A stretch of DNA of 38,797 bases, from NCBI GenBank assembly GCA_026627385.1, contig JAPNUR010000029.1, positions 1 to 38,797 on the forward strand, given 5' to 3'. The notes under the pieces are model-generated. The model made no database searches and was not told where the DNA came from. It was given only the letters and a program-made list of their open reading frames with translations. The stretch comes from Bacillota bacterium (lineage in GTDB: Bacteria > Bacillota > Sulfobacillia > Sulfobacillales > Sulfobacillaceae). Numbering within the stretch: position 1 is the stretch's first letter; each line of letters starts with the position of its first letter. Of the stretch, positions 14,162 to 21,616 are shown one piece after another. Made by a program: the position numbers and the translations under genes.

Positions 14162-14586
14162 GAAGGTTCATCCTGTGTGCGAAGAGTTCTCATCGTTTCC
14201 TCCAAAGCCTCCAAAAGGGGAAGGTAGTCGGTTTGAATGGCCTGGAGAAGTCGTAGCGTGGTCACCTCGTCAGAGGTGTGACTGCTTAAGTTGCGGTCTT
14301 CAATCATCGTCATCCACGATTCACCGTGGTCGATGAGACCCAGCCTAAACGCCGCCCGGATCGTGCTGCGCGGGCCATATAACTGGCTTATGCCTTCAAC
14401 TTGGAGGTAATCTTTGAGAAGATTCCAGGACAGCTCATAGCAAAATTCAAACGCCTTGATCAGCCCCTGTTGCTCTAACGGCGACAACGGCCGCGCATCC
14501 GCCAACGCTTTGGCCTCACGCAAGCGCTGTAAAGCCTGACGAAAATGCGCCAGCCGTTGAACCCAGCGCACATCTGAACCTTCCAC
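14158..14586 (-). CDS. HI0074-family HEPN-like nucleotidyltransferase partner
   Basis: 142-residue all-helical protein of the nucleotidyltransferase substrate-binding family (HI0074-like). LIKAFEFCYELSWNLLKDYL and SQLYGPRSTIRAAFRLGLID are characteristic of the family. EDRNLSSHT gives the Rx4H motif found at the HEPN active site, so an RNase-toxin role is possible. The GTG start at 14586 has GGGAGG 7 bases upstream. It is the first gene of a two-gene minus-strand operon with the nucleotidyltransferase and is divergent from metG. Confidence 0.85.
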   Translation of the reverse strand: MEGSDVRWVQRLAHFRQALQRLREAKALADARPLSPLEQQGLIKAFEFCYELSWNLLKDYLQVEGISQLYGPRSTIRAAFRLGLIDHGESWMTMIEDRNLSSHTSDEVTTLRLLQAIQTDYLPLLEALEETMRTLRTQDEPS

Positions 14587-14617
14587 CTAAACACCTCCCT
14601 TCACCTGCGGCTCCCAT

Positions 14618-14623
14618 ATTATA
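14618..14623 (-). promoter_or_regulatory. -10 box of the HEPN/nucleotidyltransferase operon
   Basis: A perfect TATAAT on the minus strand 32 bases upstream of the GTG start. No convincing -35 hexamer is seen at 16-18 bases. Confidence 0.45.
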
Positions 14624-14694
14624 GTGGCTCGAACAAAACCCCGAAAGCGCGTGTTGTGCGTCAGCGCTTTGGCCTTTTGGCGCTCTGACGACAT

Positions 14695-14723
14695 TTGACA
14701 GCCTGGTCCAGGTTTGTTAGCAT
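14695..14723 (+). promoter_or_regulatory. Sigma-A promoter of the metG T-box transcript
   Basis: TTGACA at 14695-14700, a 17-base spacer, and TAGCAT at 14718-14723, placed just before the T-box leader. Confidence 0.75.
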
Positions 14724-14729
14724 GACACC

Positions 14730-14942
14730 AACGTGAGCGACGAAAGGGAACATGAGGGCGCGGGAAATGGCAGCGAGTCAGGGTGGGTGGAAGCCTGATA
14801 TTTCCTTCCTGCATGATGGCCCTGGAGCTTGAAACCTGAAGGATGCGAGTAGGGTTTCCGGTGGTCCCCGATAGCGGACGGCGAGATCCAATAAGGGTGG
14901 TACCGCGGCTTCATGTCGCCCCTTCCAGCGAAGGGGTTTTTT
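14730..14942 (+). promoter_or_regulatory. T-box riboswitch leader of metG
   Basis: The T-box sequence AGGGTGGTACCGCGG at 14894-14908 forms the antiterminator. A competing intrinsic terminator follows (CCCCTTC 14919-14925, GAAGGGG 14930-14936, six Ts). Stem I lies in about 14735-14830. An ATG followed by A at 14813-14816 is a plausible methionine specifier on the 3' side of the stem; another ATGA at 14751 is an alternative. The antiterminator bulge reads TGGT, which would pair with an ACCA tRNA end, consistent with tRNA-Met having A at the discriminator position. Uncharged tRNA-Met would prevent termination and switch metG on. Confidence 0.93.
14919..14942 (+). terminator. T-box regulated intrinsic terminator
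   Basis: A 7-bp GC-rich stem (CCCCTTC/GAAGGGG) with a 4-base loop, followed by TTTTTT. Its 5' side competes with the T-box antiterminator. Confidence 0.9.
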
Positions 14943-14967
14943 GTTTGATTGCGAGGAGGCTGACAAC

Positions 14968-16851
14968 GTGGGTCAATCCGTGTGGTATATTACCACGCCT
15001 ATTTATTACCCGAGCGACAATCTCCATATTGGTCACGCGTACACAACTGTGGCGGCAGATGCCCTAGCTCGCTTCCATCGCCTCAAGGGGGAAGCGGTGC
15101 TATTTGTCACTGGTACTGACGAGCACGGGCAAAAGATTCAACGCAAGGCCGAAGCGGCCCAGATGACGCCGCTCGAATTTGTGACGCCCATTGTCCAATA
15201 CATTCAGGACCCGCTGTGGAAGCGGCTTGGCATCTCTTATGACGACTTTATTCGCACCACCGAAGACCGCCATCGCCAAGTGGTGCAGGCGATTTTTGCG
15301 CGCCTTCAGCAACAAGGTGATATCTACAAGGGTATTTACGAGGGATGGTATTGCGTACCCGACGAGTCCTACTGGACGGAATCGAAGTTAGTCGACGGCA
15401 AGTGCCCTGACTGCGGTCGGCCGGTTGAGCGGGTGCGGCAAGAAAGCTACTTTTTTCGCTTAAGCCGGTATCAAGATCGCTTACGTGAGCACATTGTAAG
15501 CCACCCCGACTTTATTCAACCGACATCGCGGCAGCACGAAATGCTGAACTTTATTGATGCCGGCCTCGAAGACTTATCCGTCTCGCGGACTGGGATCCAA
15601 TGGGGGATCCCGGTGCCAGGAGATCCGGACCACGTCATCTATGTGTGGTTTGACGCCTTGACTAACTACCTCACCGCGGCCGGATATCTCTCGGATATGA
15701 GGCGTTTTCAGGCGGTGTGGCCAGCCAACGTGCATTTAGTAGGCAAGGAGATTGTCCGCTTTCACGCGGTGATTTGGCCTATCATGTTGTTGGCATTAGA
15801 TTTGCCATTGCCCGAGCGCGTGTTTGGCCACGGATGGCTCCTGATTGGACAGTCGAAAATGGGTAAGTCGTTAGGCAATGCCGTGGACCCCATTGCCTTG
15901 CTGGACCGCTACGGGACAGACGCCGTGCGCTATTACCTGTTGCGCGAGGTGCCCTTTGGCGCTGACGGCAGTTATACCGAGGACAGCCTCATTTTGCGGA
16001 CGAACGTGGACCTTGCTAATGACCTGGGCAATTTGCTCTCTCGCACCACAGCGATGATTCACCGCTTTTCCCAGGATACCGTCCCCTCGCTGGTTTCCGC
16101 AGCAGATGATGGCGTGCTGGCGCAACTGGCGGCGGAAGTGTACCGCGAGGTCGACGAGGCTATCGAGGCGCTGGCGATTTCCGATGCGCTCGCGGCGGTA
16201 TTTCGGTTAGTGCGCCGGGCGAACAAATATATCGACGAAGAAAAACCGTGGGATCTGGCGCGACAGGGCGATCAGGTGCGTCTCGGCAATGTCCTCTACG
16301 GCCTCTGGGAGACGCTTCGCATCGTTTCCGTGTTATTGACGCCGTTTTTGATTGAGACGCCCGCGCGCATCCGTTATCAGCTGGGGATTGACGAGCCTGT
16401 CCGCCACTATCGCGAGGCAATCTTTGGTTTTGATCCCGCGGGAAGGCAAGTGCGCCGTGGGGCTCCCATCTTTCCGCGCATCGAGCCCAAACCGGCCATG
16501 GCGGGCGTGGAACATCAGGAGAACGCACCGCCCATCAGCATTGAGGCCTTTCAAGCGCTGGATTTGCGGGTGGCGACCGTCCGTGCTGCATCCGTGGTGG
16601 AAGGCACCGATAAGCTGTTGCGGTTAACCGTGGACGACGGGGTGCGGGAACGGACGATCGTCTCCGGGATTCGCCAGCACTATGCGCCTGACGATCTCGT
16701 GGGCCAACAGGTGGTTATCGTGGCGAATCTTAAACCGAGCAAATTTCGCGGGATCCTGAGCGAAGGCATGTTACTGGCGGCGTCGGATGGCGAGCGTCTC
16801 AGCTTAGTGGCGCCCATAAGCCACGTCAAAGAAGGGGCCCGCGTGAAATGA
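14968..16851 (+). CDS. metG: Methionyl-tRNA synthetase
   Basis: 627-residue class I synthetase charging tRNA-Met. WYITTPIYYPSDNLHIGHAY near residue 20 contains HIGH. FVTGTDEHGQKIQRKAEAAQ follows. SKMGKSLGN near residue 296 is the KMSKS loop with Gly in place of the first Ser. The anticodon-binding helical domain follows, and from about residue 520 a C-terminal EMAPII/Trbp111-like tRNA-binding domain (DLRVATVRAASVVEGTDKLL). The zinc knuckle seems partly lost: one CPDC pair is present, but the other position reads YCVPDES, with one Cys replaced. I chose GTG 14968 because GAGGAGG lies 8 bases upstream; the frame opens earlier inside the terminator. The T-box leader controls it. Confidence 0.96.
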   Translation: MGQSVWYITTPIYYPSDNLHIGHAYTTVAADALARFHRLKGEAVLFVTGTDEHGQKIQRKAEAAQMTPLEFVTPIVQYIQDPLWKRLGISYDDFIRTTEDRHRQVVQAIFARLQQQGDIYKGIYEGWYCVPDESYWTESKLVDGKCPDCGRPVERVRQESYFFRLSRYQDRLREHIVSHPDFIQPTSRQHEMLNFIDAGLEDLSVSRTGIQWGIPVPGDPDHVIYVWFDALTNYLTAAGYLSDMRRFQAVWPANVHLVGKEIVRFHAVIWPIMLLALDLPLPERVFGHGWLLIGQSKMGKSLGNAVDPIALLDRYGTDAVRYYLLREVPFGADGSYTEDSLILRTNVDLANDLGNLLSRTTAMIHRFSQDTVPSLVSAADDGVLAQLAAEVYREVDEAIEALAISDALAAVFRLVRRANKYIDEEKPWDLARQGDQVRLGNVLYGLWETLRIVSVLLTPFLIETPARIRYQLGIDEPVRHYREAIFGFDPAGRQVRRGAPIFPRIEPKPAMAGVEHQENAPPISIEAFQALDLRVATVRAASVVEGTDKLLRLTVDDGVRERTIVSGIRQHYAPDDLVGQQVVIVANLKPSKFRGILSEGMLLAASDGERLSLVAPISHVKEGARVK

Positions 16852-17627
16852 TGCTGCGAATCATGGACAGTCACTGCCATCTACAGGACGCCGCCTTTGA
16901 TGATGACCGCCCGGTGGTTTGGGATCGGGCTTGTAAGGCCGGAGTGGGCGCGGTTGTGCCCGGCTATACCCTGGCGACTTCCGAGGCCGCTGTGGCCTGG
17001 GTGCGTGCACAAGAGGGGGCCTGGGCGCTGGTGGGGCTGCATCCCCACGATGCCCGCGACTGGCAGCCAGACCATCGTGCGTTGTTGACCGAGTGGTTAC
17101 GCCAACCGCGCGTGGTGGGTATTGGGGAAATCGGATTAGACTATCATTACCAGCATAGTCCGCCAGAGGTGCAACAACGCGTTTTTTGGGAACAGTTGAG
17201 CCTCGCGCGCGATCTTAACGTGCCGGTGTCAGTACATATGCGGGAAGCCGAGGAGGACACTTGGCGGATCCTTCGCGAGGTCGGGCACACGCGGGGGGTT
17301 ATCCATTCCTTTACCGGATCATGGGCGTTTGCCCAGCGCGTGCTTGATCTCGGCTGGTATCTCTCCTTTTCGGGTATTGTCAGCTTTAAAAACGCCCAAG
17401 ACCTGAGAGACATTGTCGCCAAGGTTCCGCCTGACCGCATATTGGTGGAAACCGATGCGCCCTATTTGTCTCCCGTCCCTTGGCGGGGGCAGCGCAATGA
17501 ACCGGTGCGCGTGATTCGGGTGGCGGAGATCATTGCGGCGCAAAAAAGTTGCCACACCGAAGAGGTGTTTTCCTTCACAATGTCGAATACTTTTGAGCTG
17601 TTTTCTCTTCCTGGGGACAGGAATTAA
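16848..17627 (+). CDS. tatD: TatD-family metal-dependent hydrolase (DNase)
   Basis: 259-residue TIM-barrel metallohydrolase. Metal ligands are visible: MDSHCHLQD (HxH), GEIGLDYH (Glu), VSVHMREAEEDT (His), GVIHSFTGS (His) and LVETDAPYLSPVP (Asp). Family members act as 3'-5' exonucleases or D-aminoacyl-tRNA deacylases. Residues 1-5 before MDSHCHL may be extra; ATG 16863 is an alternative start. The start at 16848 overlaps the metG stop by 4 bases, and tatD follows metG in B. subtilis as well (yabD). Confidence 0.94.
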   Translation: MMLRIMDSHCHLQDAAFDDDRPVVWDRACKAGVGAVVPGYTLATSEAAVAWVRAQEGAWALVGLHPHDARDWQPDHRALLTEWLRQPRVVGIGEIGLDYHYQHSPPEVQQRVFWEQLSLARDLNVPVSVHMREAEEDTWRILREVGHTRGVIHSFTGSWAFAQRVLDLGWYLSFSGIVSFKNAQDLRDIVAKVPPDRILVETDAPYLSPVPWRGQRNEPVRVIRVAEIIAAQKSCHTEEVFSFTMSNTFELFSLPGDRN

Positions 17628-17682
17628 TGGGGAAAACAGTGATTCTACGACAGGGGAGCGCGATGTAAAAGGAGGACCCTTA

Positions 17683-18672
17683 TTGGCTAAATGGAGGACG
17701 GAGGGACTCCGTTCCTGGTTTCTTGGCGCGGCAGCCGTCTGTGCGGTGGGCGCAGGAATCGTGGGAACGCAGTTCCAACATGTCGACATTGTGGTCCAAG
17801 GCCCGACTGGCAAGAGCGACTATTCGATTTGGACGTTTCGAAAAAAGGTCAAAGCGATTCTCGAACAAGCCGGATTAACGACAAACCGGCACGATAGTCT
17901 CAGTGTTAACCGCCATACCCTCAGCGCACGAGAGGCCATCTTGGTGCATGAGGCCGTACCGGTATGGATTAAAACCGCTCACCGCCGTATGCACCTCTGG
18001 ACCACCCATTACCACGTGCACGCCGTGCTGGAGGCCGCCAAGATTAAGCTTGAGCCGCTCGACCTCGTACGACCGGCATTAAACGCCAAAGTGACGGCCT
18101 CTACCACAATAAACGTCATTCGCCGCTGGTGGGTTACCAAGCGCATCACCGAATTTATTCCGTATCGCGTGACGCGCCAGGGGAGTGATTTGTTGCCGGA
18201 AGGCAGAACCCTGGTGACGCTTGCAGGGCGAGATGGGGTGCGGGTCAATTGGTTCAGACAACTAGTCGAAAATGGCCGCGTGATCCAGTCGCACCTTATC
18301 AAAAGCCGCGTGGTGTCACCACCGGAGCCCGAAGTCATCAGCTATGGCATGGCGCGCCCGATTGTGGCGGGTCGGCCACAATTCACCTTTCAGGAAGCCA
18401 TTCCGATGCTGAGCACCGCTTACTGGCCGGATCCCGCGTGGTCTTCAGGGTATACGGCGACGGGATTAAAAGCACAATATGGCATAGCCGCGGTTGATCC
18501 CGCGGTGATTCCCCTGGGCAGCCATCTCTACATCCCGGGATATGGCTTCGCGCTGGCCGCCGATACCGGTGGCGCGATTGTGGGGGATCGCATTGATTTA
18601 TGTTATGACACCGCTATGCAAGCGATTGATTGGGGTGTGCGGGAAGTCACGGTCTACGTGTTGAGCTCGTGA
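17683..18672 (+). CDS. YabE-like cell-wall protein with G5 and 3D domains
   Basis: 329 residues. An N-terminal membrane anchor or signal (about residues 11-31, SWFLGAAAVCAVGAGIVGTQ), DUF348-type ubiquitin-like repeats (VQGPTGKSDYSIWTFRKKVK, then ILEQAG), a G5 domain (TEFIPYRVTRQGSDLLPEGR, VENGRVIQSHLIKSRVV) and a C-terminal 3D domain with its three Asp residues (AAVDP, AADTGGAIVGDRIDL, CYD). The 3D fold is a lytic-transglycosylase-like double-psi barrel, so a peptidoglycan-remodelling role like that proposed for YabE/Rpf is likely. I chose TTG 17683 because AAAAGGAGG lies 7 bases upstream and gives a sensible signal sequence. The frame is open far upstream into tatD. The rnmV gene that follows yabE in Bacillus is absent. 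Confidence 0.88.
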   Translation: MAKWRTEGLRSWFLGAAAVCAVGAGIVGTQFQHVDIVVQGPTGKSDYSIWTFRKKVKAILEQAGLTTNRHDSLSVNRHTLSAREAILVHEAVPVWIKTAHRRMHLWTTHYHVHAVLEAAKIKLEPLDLVRPALNAKVTASTTINVIRRWWVTKRITEFIPYRVTRQGSDLLPEGRTLVTLAGRDGVRVNWFRQLVENGRVIQSHLIKSRVVSPPEPEVISYGMARPIVAGRPQFTFQEAIPMLSTAYWPDPAWSSGYTATGLKAQYGIAAVDPAVIPLGSHLYIPGYGFALAADTGGAIVGDRIDLCYDTAMQAIDWGVREVTVYVLSS

Positions 18673-18699
18673 AGCATACAAAGGAGGCCCTGTGTACGC

Positions 18700-19575
18700 G
18701 TGATTGACCCGCGCACGCCTTCACAACTCGAACAGAGCCTCAGCCGTCTCGGGTTGGCCCCAGCCCATCGTTGGGGCCAACACTTTTTGGTGGACCGCCG
18801 CGTCTTGGATCGCCTGGCGCGCTTGGCCCGGGAACCGGATGTGACGCTTCCGGTCTTCGAAATCGGGCCCGGCGCCGGTGGTTTGACGCGCACGCTCCTG
18901 GAAGACGGCCGTCGCGTCTTGGGATTGGAATTAGATACTCGCCTGGAGCCGCTGCTAGCGCCGCTGGCCGACGCGTTCCCGGGCCAGGCGACCATCGTCT
19001 ATGGCGACGCCCTCACGACATCGTGGGCGGACTTAGTGCGCCAGCAACACTGGGACGCGGTGACGGTGGTGGGGAACCTGCCCTATTACATTACCGCCCC
19101 GCTATTAGAACGGTTGATGGAATTTCAGGGTTGGTGGCGGTATGCCGTATTGATGGTTCAACGGGAGGTTGCCGAACGGTTGGCGACGGAGCCTGGGCTT
19201 CGCGACACCTCTCAATTGAGCGTGCTGTTGCGCTATTACATGGCGGTGGACATAGCCATTGGGCGCATACCGCGCAGCAGTTTTTACCCTCCGCCAGCCG
19301 TTGAGTCTGCTGTGTTACAATTAAAAGCGCGAACCCCGCTTCCAGTGCCGTGGGAGGCGTTTCGGTGGGTGGTGCGGGCAGGATTTCAGTACCGCCGAAA
19401 AACCTTGCGCCAGGCGCTAGCGCAAGCGGCGGGTTCGTGGCAAGGATCCAGTGCCTGGCAGCAAGAGTTAGCGACCTTGTCCATTAACCCTTCCGCCCGA
19501 GCCGAGCAATTAACACTGGACGAATGGGTCCGGTTGGCCCAGGCGGTGGCTGGAAAGAAGAAGGGATGGCGATGA
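18700..19575 (+). CDS. ksgA: 16S rRNA (adenine(1518)-N6/adenine(1519)-N6)-dimethyltransferase
   Basis: 291-residue RsmA/KsgA. WGQHFLVDRRVLDRL at the N-terminus, SAM motif I VFEIGPGAGGLTRTLL, LGLELDTRLEPLL, the catalytic NLPYYITAPLLERLM and YAVLMVQREVAERL are all present. The C-terminal helical domain includes VRAGFQYRRKTLRQALAQAA. The enzyme dimethylates two adenines in helix 45 late in 30S assembly. GTG 18700 is preceded by AAAGGAGG at a rather long 12-base spacing. The stop overlaps the next gene (ATGA). Confidence 0.95.
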   Translation: MIDPRTPSQLEQSLSRLGLAPAHRWGQHFLVDRRVLDRLARLAREPDVTLPVFEIGPGAGGLTRTLLEDGRRVLGLELDTRLEPLLAPLADAFPGQATIVYGDALTTSWADLVRQQHWDAVTVVGNLPYYITAPLLERLMEFQGWWRYAVLMVQREVAERLATEPGLRDTSQLSVLLRYYMAVDIAIGRIPRSSFYPPPAVESAVLQLKARTPLPVPWEAFRWVVRAGFQYRRKTLRQALAQAAGSWQGSSAWQQELATLSINPSARAEQLTLDEWVRLAQAVAGKKKGWR

Positions 19576-20042
19576 TTTTTGAGAGTCCGACCAAAGGGCG
19601 GCTAACCTTCGAGGAGATGTTTGCGGACCTTTTGCAGTACCTCAACGAGGCGCCCCACGACCAGTATCGTCTCATCATCGGGACCGATTCCCACACCCGA
19701 CACGAGACGGTGTTAGTGACAGCGGTGGTGATCCACCACCTGGGGAAGGGTGGCCGCTATTATTTTCACCGGGCGCATCGTCGCGCCATCAAAAGCCTTC
19801 GGCAAAAAATTTTTTATGAAACCTCGACAAGCCTCGCGGTTGCCTCGCGGCTGACGGAGATGCTGGAGCGCTCAGGCGTCGTCGACTTTGATGTGCAAAT
19901 TCACATTGATGTCGGCCGGCAGGGCGAAACCAAAGACCTCATCCGAGAAATTGTGGGGATGGTGACCGGCAGCGGATACCAAGCGGCGATTAAGCCCGAC
20001 TCGTTTGGGGCGTCCACAGTGGCTGACAAATACACCAAATGA
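19572..20042 (+). CDS. YkuK-like ribonuclease H-like protein (DUF458)
   Basis: 156-residue protein of the DUF458/YkuK family with an RNase H-like fold. LIIGTDSHTRHETVLVTAVV is the signature strand with an Asp. Later acidic strands include VQIHIDVGRQGETKDLIREI, and KPDSFGASTVADKYTK is the conserved C-terminus. The function of the family is not established. ATG 19572 overlaps the ksgA stop by 4 bases and has GAAGGG 6 bases upstream; ATG 19566 is less well spaced. In B. subtilis the slot after ksgA holds yabG, so YkuK here is a replacement in gene order. Confidence 0.88.
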   Translation: MIFESPTKGRLTFEEMFADLLQYLNEAPHDQYRLIIGTDSHTRHETVLVTAVVIHHLGKGGRYYFHRAHRRAIKSLRQKIFYETSTSLAVASRLTEMLERSGVVDFDVQIHIDVGRQGETKDLIREIVGMVTGSGYQAAIKPDSFGASTVADKYTK

Positions 20043-20265
20043 GCGTGCTTCTTATCTATGAAACCGCCGAGGAAACGGCGACAGTTCGCGGGTGTTTCGC
20101 ACGTAGGAGATCACGGGGTGAGGCGATAAGGGCTAGTTGACGCCTAACACGCCATGCTGATTTGTCGCGACCCTTGACCCCATGGTGGCGATCGGGGCCC
20201 ATGCGTTCAGCGGGTGATCGGCGTCTCAGTTTTTCTCAGAGAACTTACAATTTAGGCGGGAGCTA

Positions 20266-20295
20266 TTGACCAATGGGGAATGGTCTTGCTAAAAT
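20266..20295 (+). promoter_or_regulatory. Sigma-A promoter of veg
   Basis: TTGACC at 20266-20271 and TAAAAT at 20290-20295, separated by 18 bases, lie about 80 bases upstream of the veg start. B. subtilis veg is known for a very strong sigma-A promoter. Confidence 0.7.
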
Positions 20296-20376
20296 GATCA
20301 GCTTATTTGACATTACTAGAAACCGATGTTAAAATTTCTATTGTTGCCCTTCATCTGTGAGGAAGGAAGTGATCGC

Positions 20377-20631
20377 GTGGCAGCCAAGAGCGTACTGGAC
20401 GACATTAAGCGTGAGCTCGAATCGCACGTAGGAGAAAGAATTCGGGTCAAGGCAAATAAAGGCCGGAAAAAAGTCGATGAAAAAGAAGGCATCTTGGAAA
20501 AGACATATCCTTACATCTTCGTGGTCAAGATCGAGGAAGGTCATCTGTCAGAGCGGCGCGTTTCGTATTCCTACACCGATGTGCTGACGGAAACAGTGGA
20601 GCTCATACTGCCCGAATCACTGACCAGCTAG
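20377..20631 (+). CDS. veg: Veg family protein
   Basis: 84-residue small protein with the Veg signature: SVLDDIKRELESHVGERIRV, KANKGRKKVDEKEGILEKTY, then PYIFVVKIEE and RRVSYSYTDVLTETVEL. In B. subtilis Veg affects biofilm gene expression through SinR; the biochemical activity is unknown. I chose GTG 20377 because GAGGAAGGAAG lies upstream and the product begins at the conserved region; the frame opens to 20326. It has its own promoter and is followed by two hairpins. Confidence 0.93.
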   Translation: MAAKSVLDDIKRELESHVGERIRVKANKGRKKVDEKEGILEKTYPYIFVVKIEEGHLSERRVSYSYTDVLTETVELILPESLTS

Positions 20632-20641
20632 AAGTTCGAGG

Positions 20642-20668
20642 CCTCCACGACGGAGGTTTTCTTTTTTT
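20642..20668 (+). terminator. Intrinsic terminator after veg
   Basis: CCTCC (20642-20646) pairs with GGAGG (20652-20656), followed by TTTTCTTTTTTT. The stem is short but the T-run is strong. Confidence 0.6.
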
Positions 20669-20698
20669 GGTATAAACCCTGCGAGTCAGGAAGAGAAT

Positions 20699-20725
20699 AG
20701 AACGGCGTGCTGCGCCGTTCTTTTT
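20699..20725 (+). terminator. Second terminator or attenuator, just upstream of cphB
   Basis: AGAACGGCG (20699-20707) pairs perfectly with CGCCGTTCT (20713-20721) around a 5-base loop, and Ts continue to 20725. It ends only 11 bases before the cphB ribosome-binding site. A TATAAA at 20671-20676 could start a short leader through it, but no -35 hexamer supports this. Confidence 0.75.
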
Positions 20726-20749
20726 CATTTTGTCTGGGAGGCGACGGAC

Positions 20750-21616
20750 ATCGGGCCGCTAGTCATCATCGGCGGGAACGAAGACAAAGAGGGGGAACGC
20801 GTCATCCTACGGCGCGTGGCCGCCATCACAGAAAGTGCTGGCCGCCCGTCGGCCATTGGGATCGTGACGACGGCCTCGAAAGAGGGAAGACAAGCCTATA
20901 TTGAATACTCGCGGGTGTTTGCCGCATTGGGCGTGGACGAAGTCATGGACCTTACCGTTCAGGCGCGGGCGGAGGCCGATGCGCCCGAGATCCTCGAGCG
21001 CATCCGCCGTTGCGCCATGCTGTTTTTTAGCGGCGGCGACCAACTGCGGGTCACTAGCGTGTTGGGCGGCACGCGCTTTCATCACGTCTTGTTAGAAGAA
21101 CATCGCCGCGGCTTGGCGGTTGCGGGCACGTCGGCGGGAGCGTCTATGATGTCGGACACCATGATTGTCATGGGAGATGCTGAAGAAGCCCCCACCAAGA
21201 ACACCGTACATATGGCTCCGGGGATGGGCTTATGGGTCGGGGCGGTCATCGACCAACACTTTTCGCAGCGCGGCCGCATTGGCCGTTTGCTGTCAGCCCT
21301 GGCACAAAATCCCGGCATTTTAGGCGTGGGCTTGGACGAAGATACGGCCATTGAGGTCTCCCTCGATGCGCAACGCTTGCAAGTGTGGGGATCTCGAACC
21401 GTGACACTGCTCGATGGGTCACACGTGATGCATACCAACGCGTCGGAATCGCGCGCAGATCGCCCGTTGGCCATTACCGGTGTGCGACTGCACGTGTTGC
21501 CCCACGGTTATGCGTTTGATCTCAGTACCCGGACGCCCACGCGCGGCGGGGAGGCGACTGACCTAAGGGAGGACGAAGGTGGAGATTTTGACCGCGACTT
21601 TTTTCCCTGGACCTAA
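20750..21616 (+). CDS. cphB: Cyanophycinase, apparent AUC start
   Basis: 288-residue serine peptidase of family S51 that cleaves cyanophycin (multi-L-arginyl-poly-L-aspartate) to beta-Asp-Arg dipeptides. LVIIGGNEDKEGERVILRR is the conserved N-terminus. CAMLFFSGGDQLRV and VAGTSAGASMMSDTMIVMGD with the nucleophile Ser follow, then VIDQHFSQRGRIGRLLSAL (conserved His region) and VGLDEDTAIEV. The conserved N-terminus requires a start near 20750, but no ATG, GTG or TTG is in frame there. The codon at 20750 is ATC, 8 bases after GGGAGG. The first canonical codon, GTG 20816, would remove the first strand and has no ribosome-binding site. It overlaps cphA. Confidence 0.88.
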   Translation: MGPLVIIGGNEDKEGERVILRRVAAITESAGRPSAIGIVTTASKEGRQAYIEYSRVFAALGVDEVMDLTVQARAEADAPEILERIRRCAMLFFSGGDQLRVTSVLGGTRFHHVLLEEHRRGLAVAGTSAGASMMSDTMIVMGDAEEAPTKNTVHMAPGMGLWVGAVIDQHFSQRGRIGRLLSALAQNPGILGVGLDEDTAIEVSLDAQRLQVWGSRTVTLLDGSHVMHTNASESRADRPLAITGVRLHVLPHGYAFDLSTRTPTRGGEATDLREDEGGDFDRDFFPWT

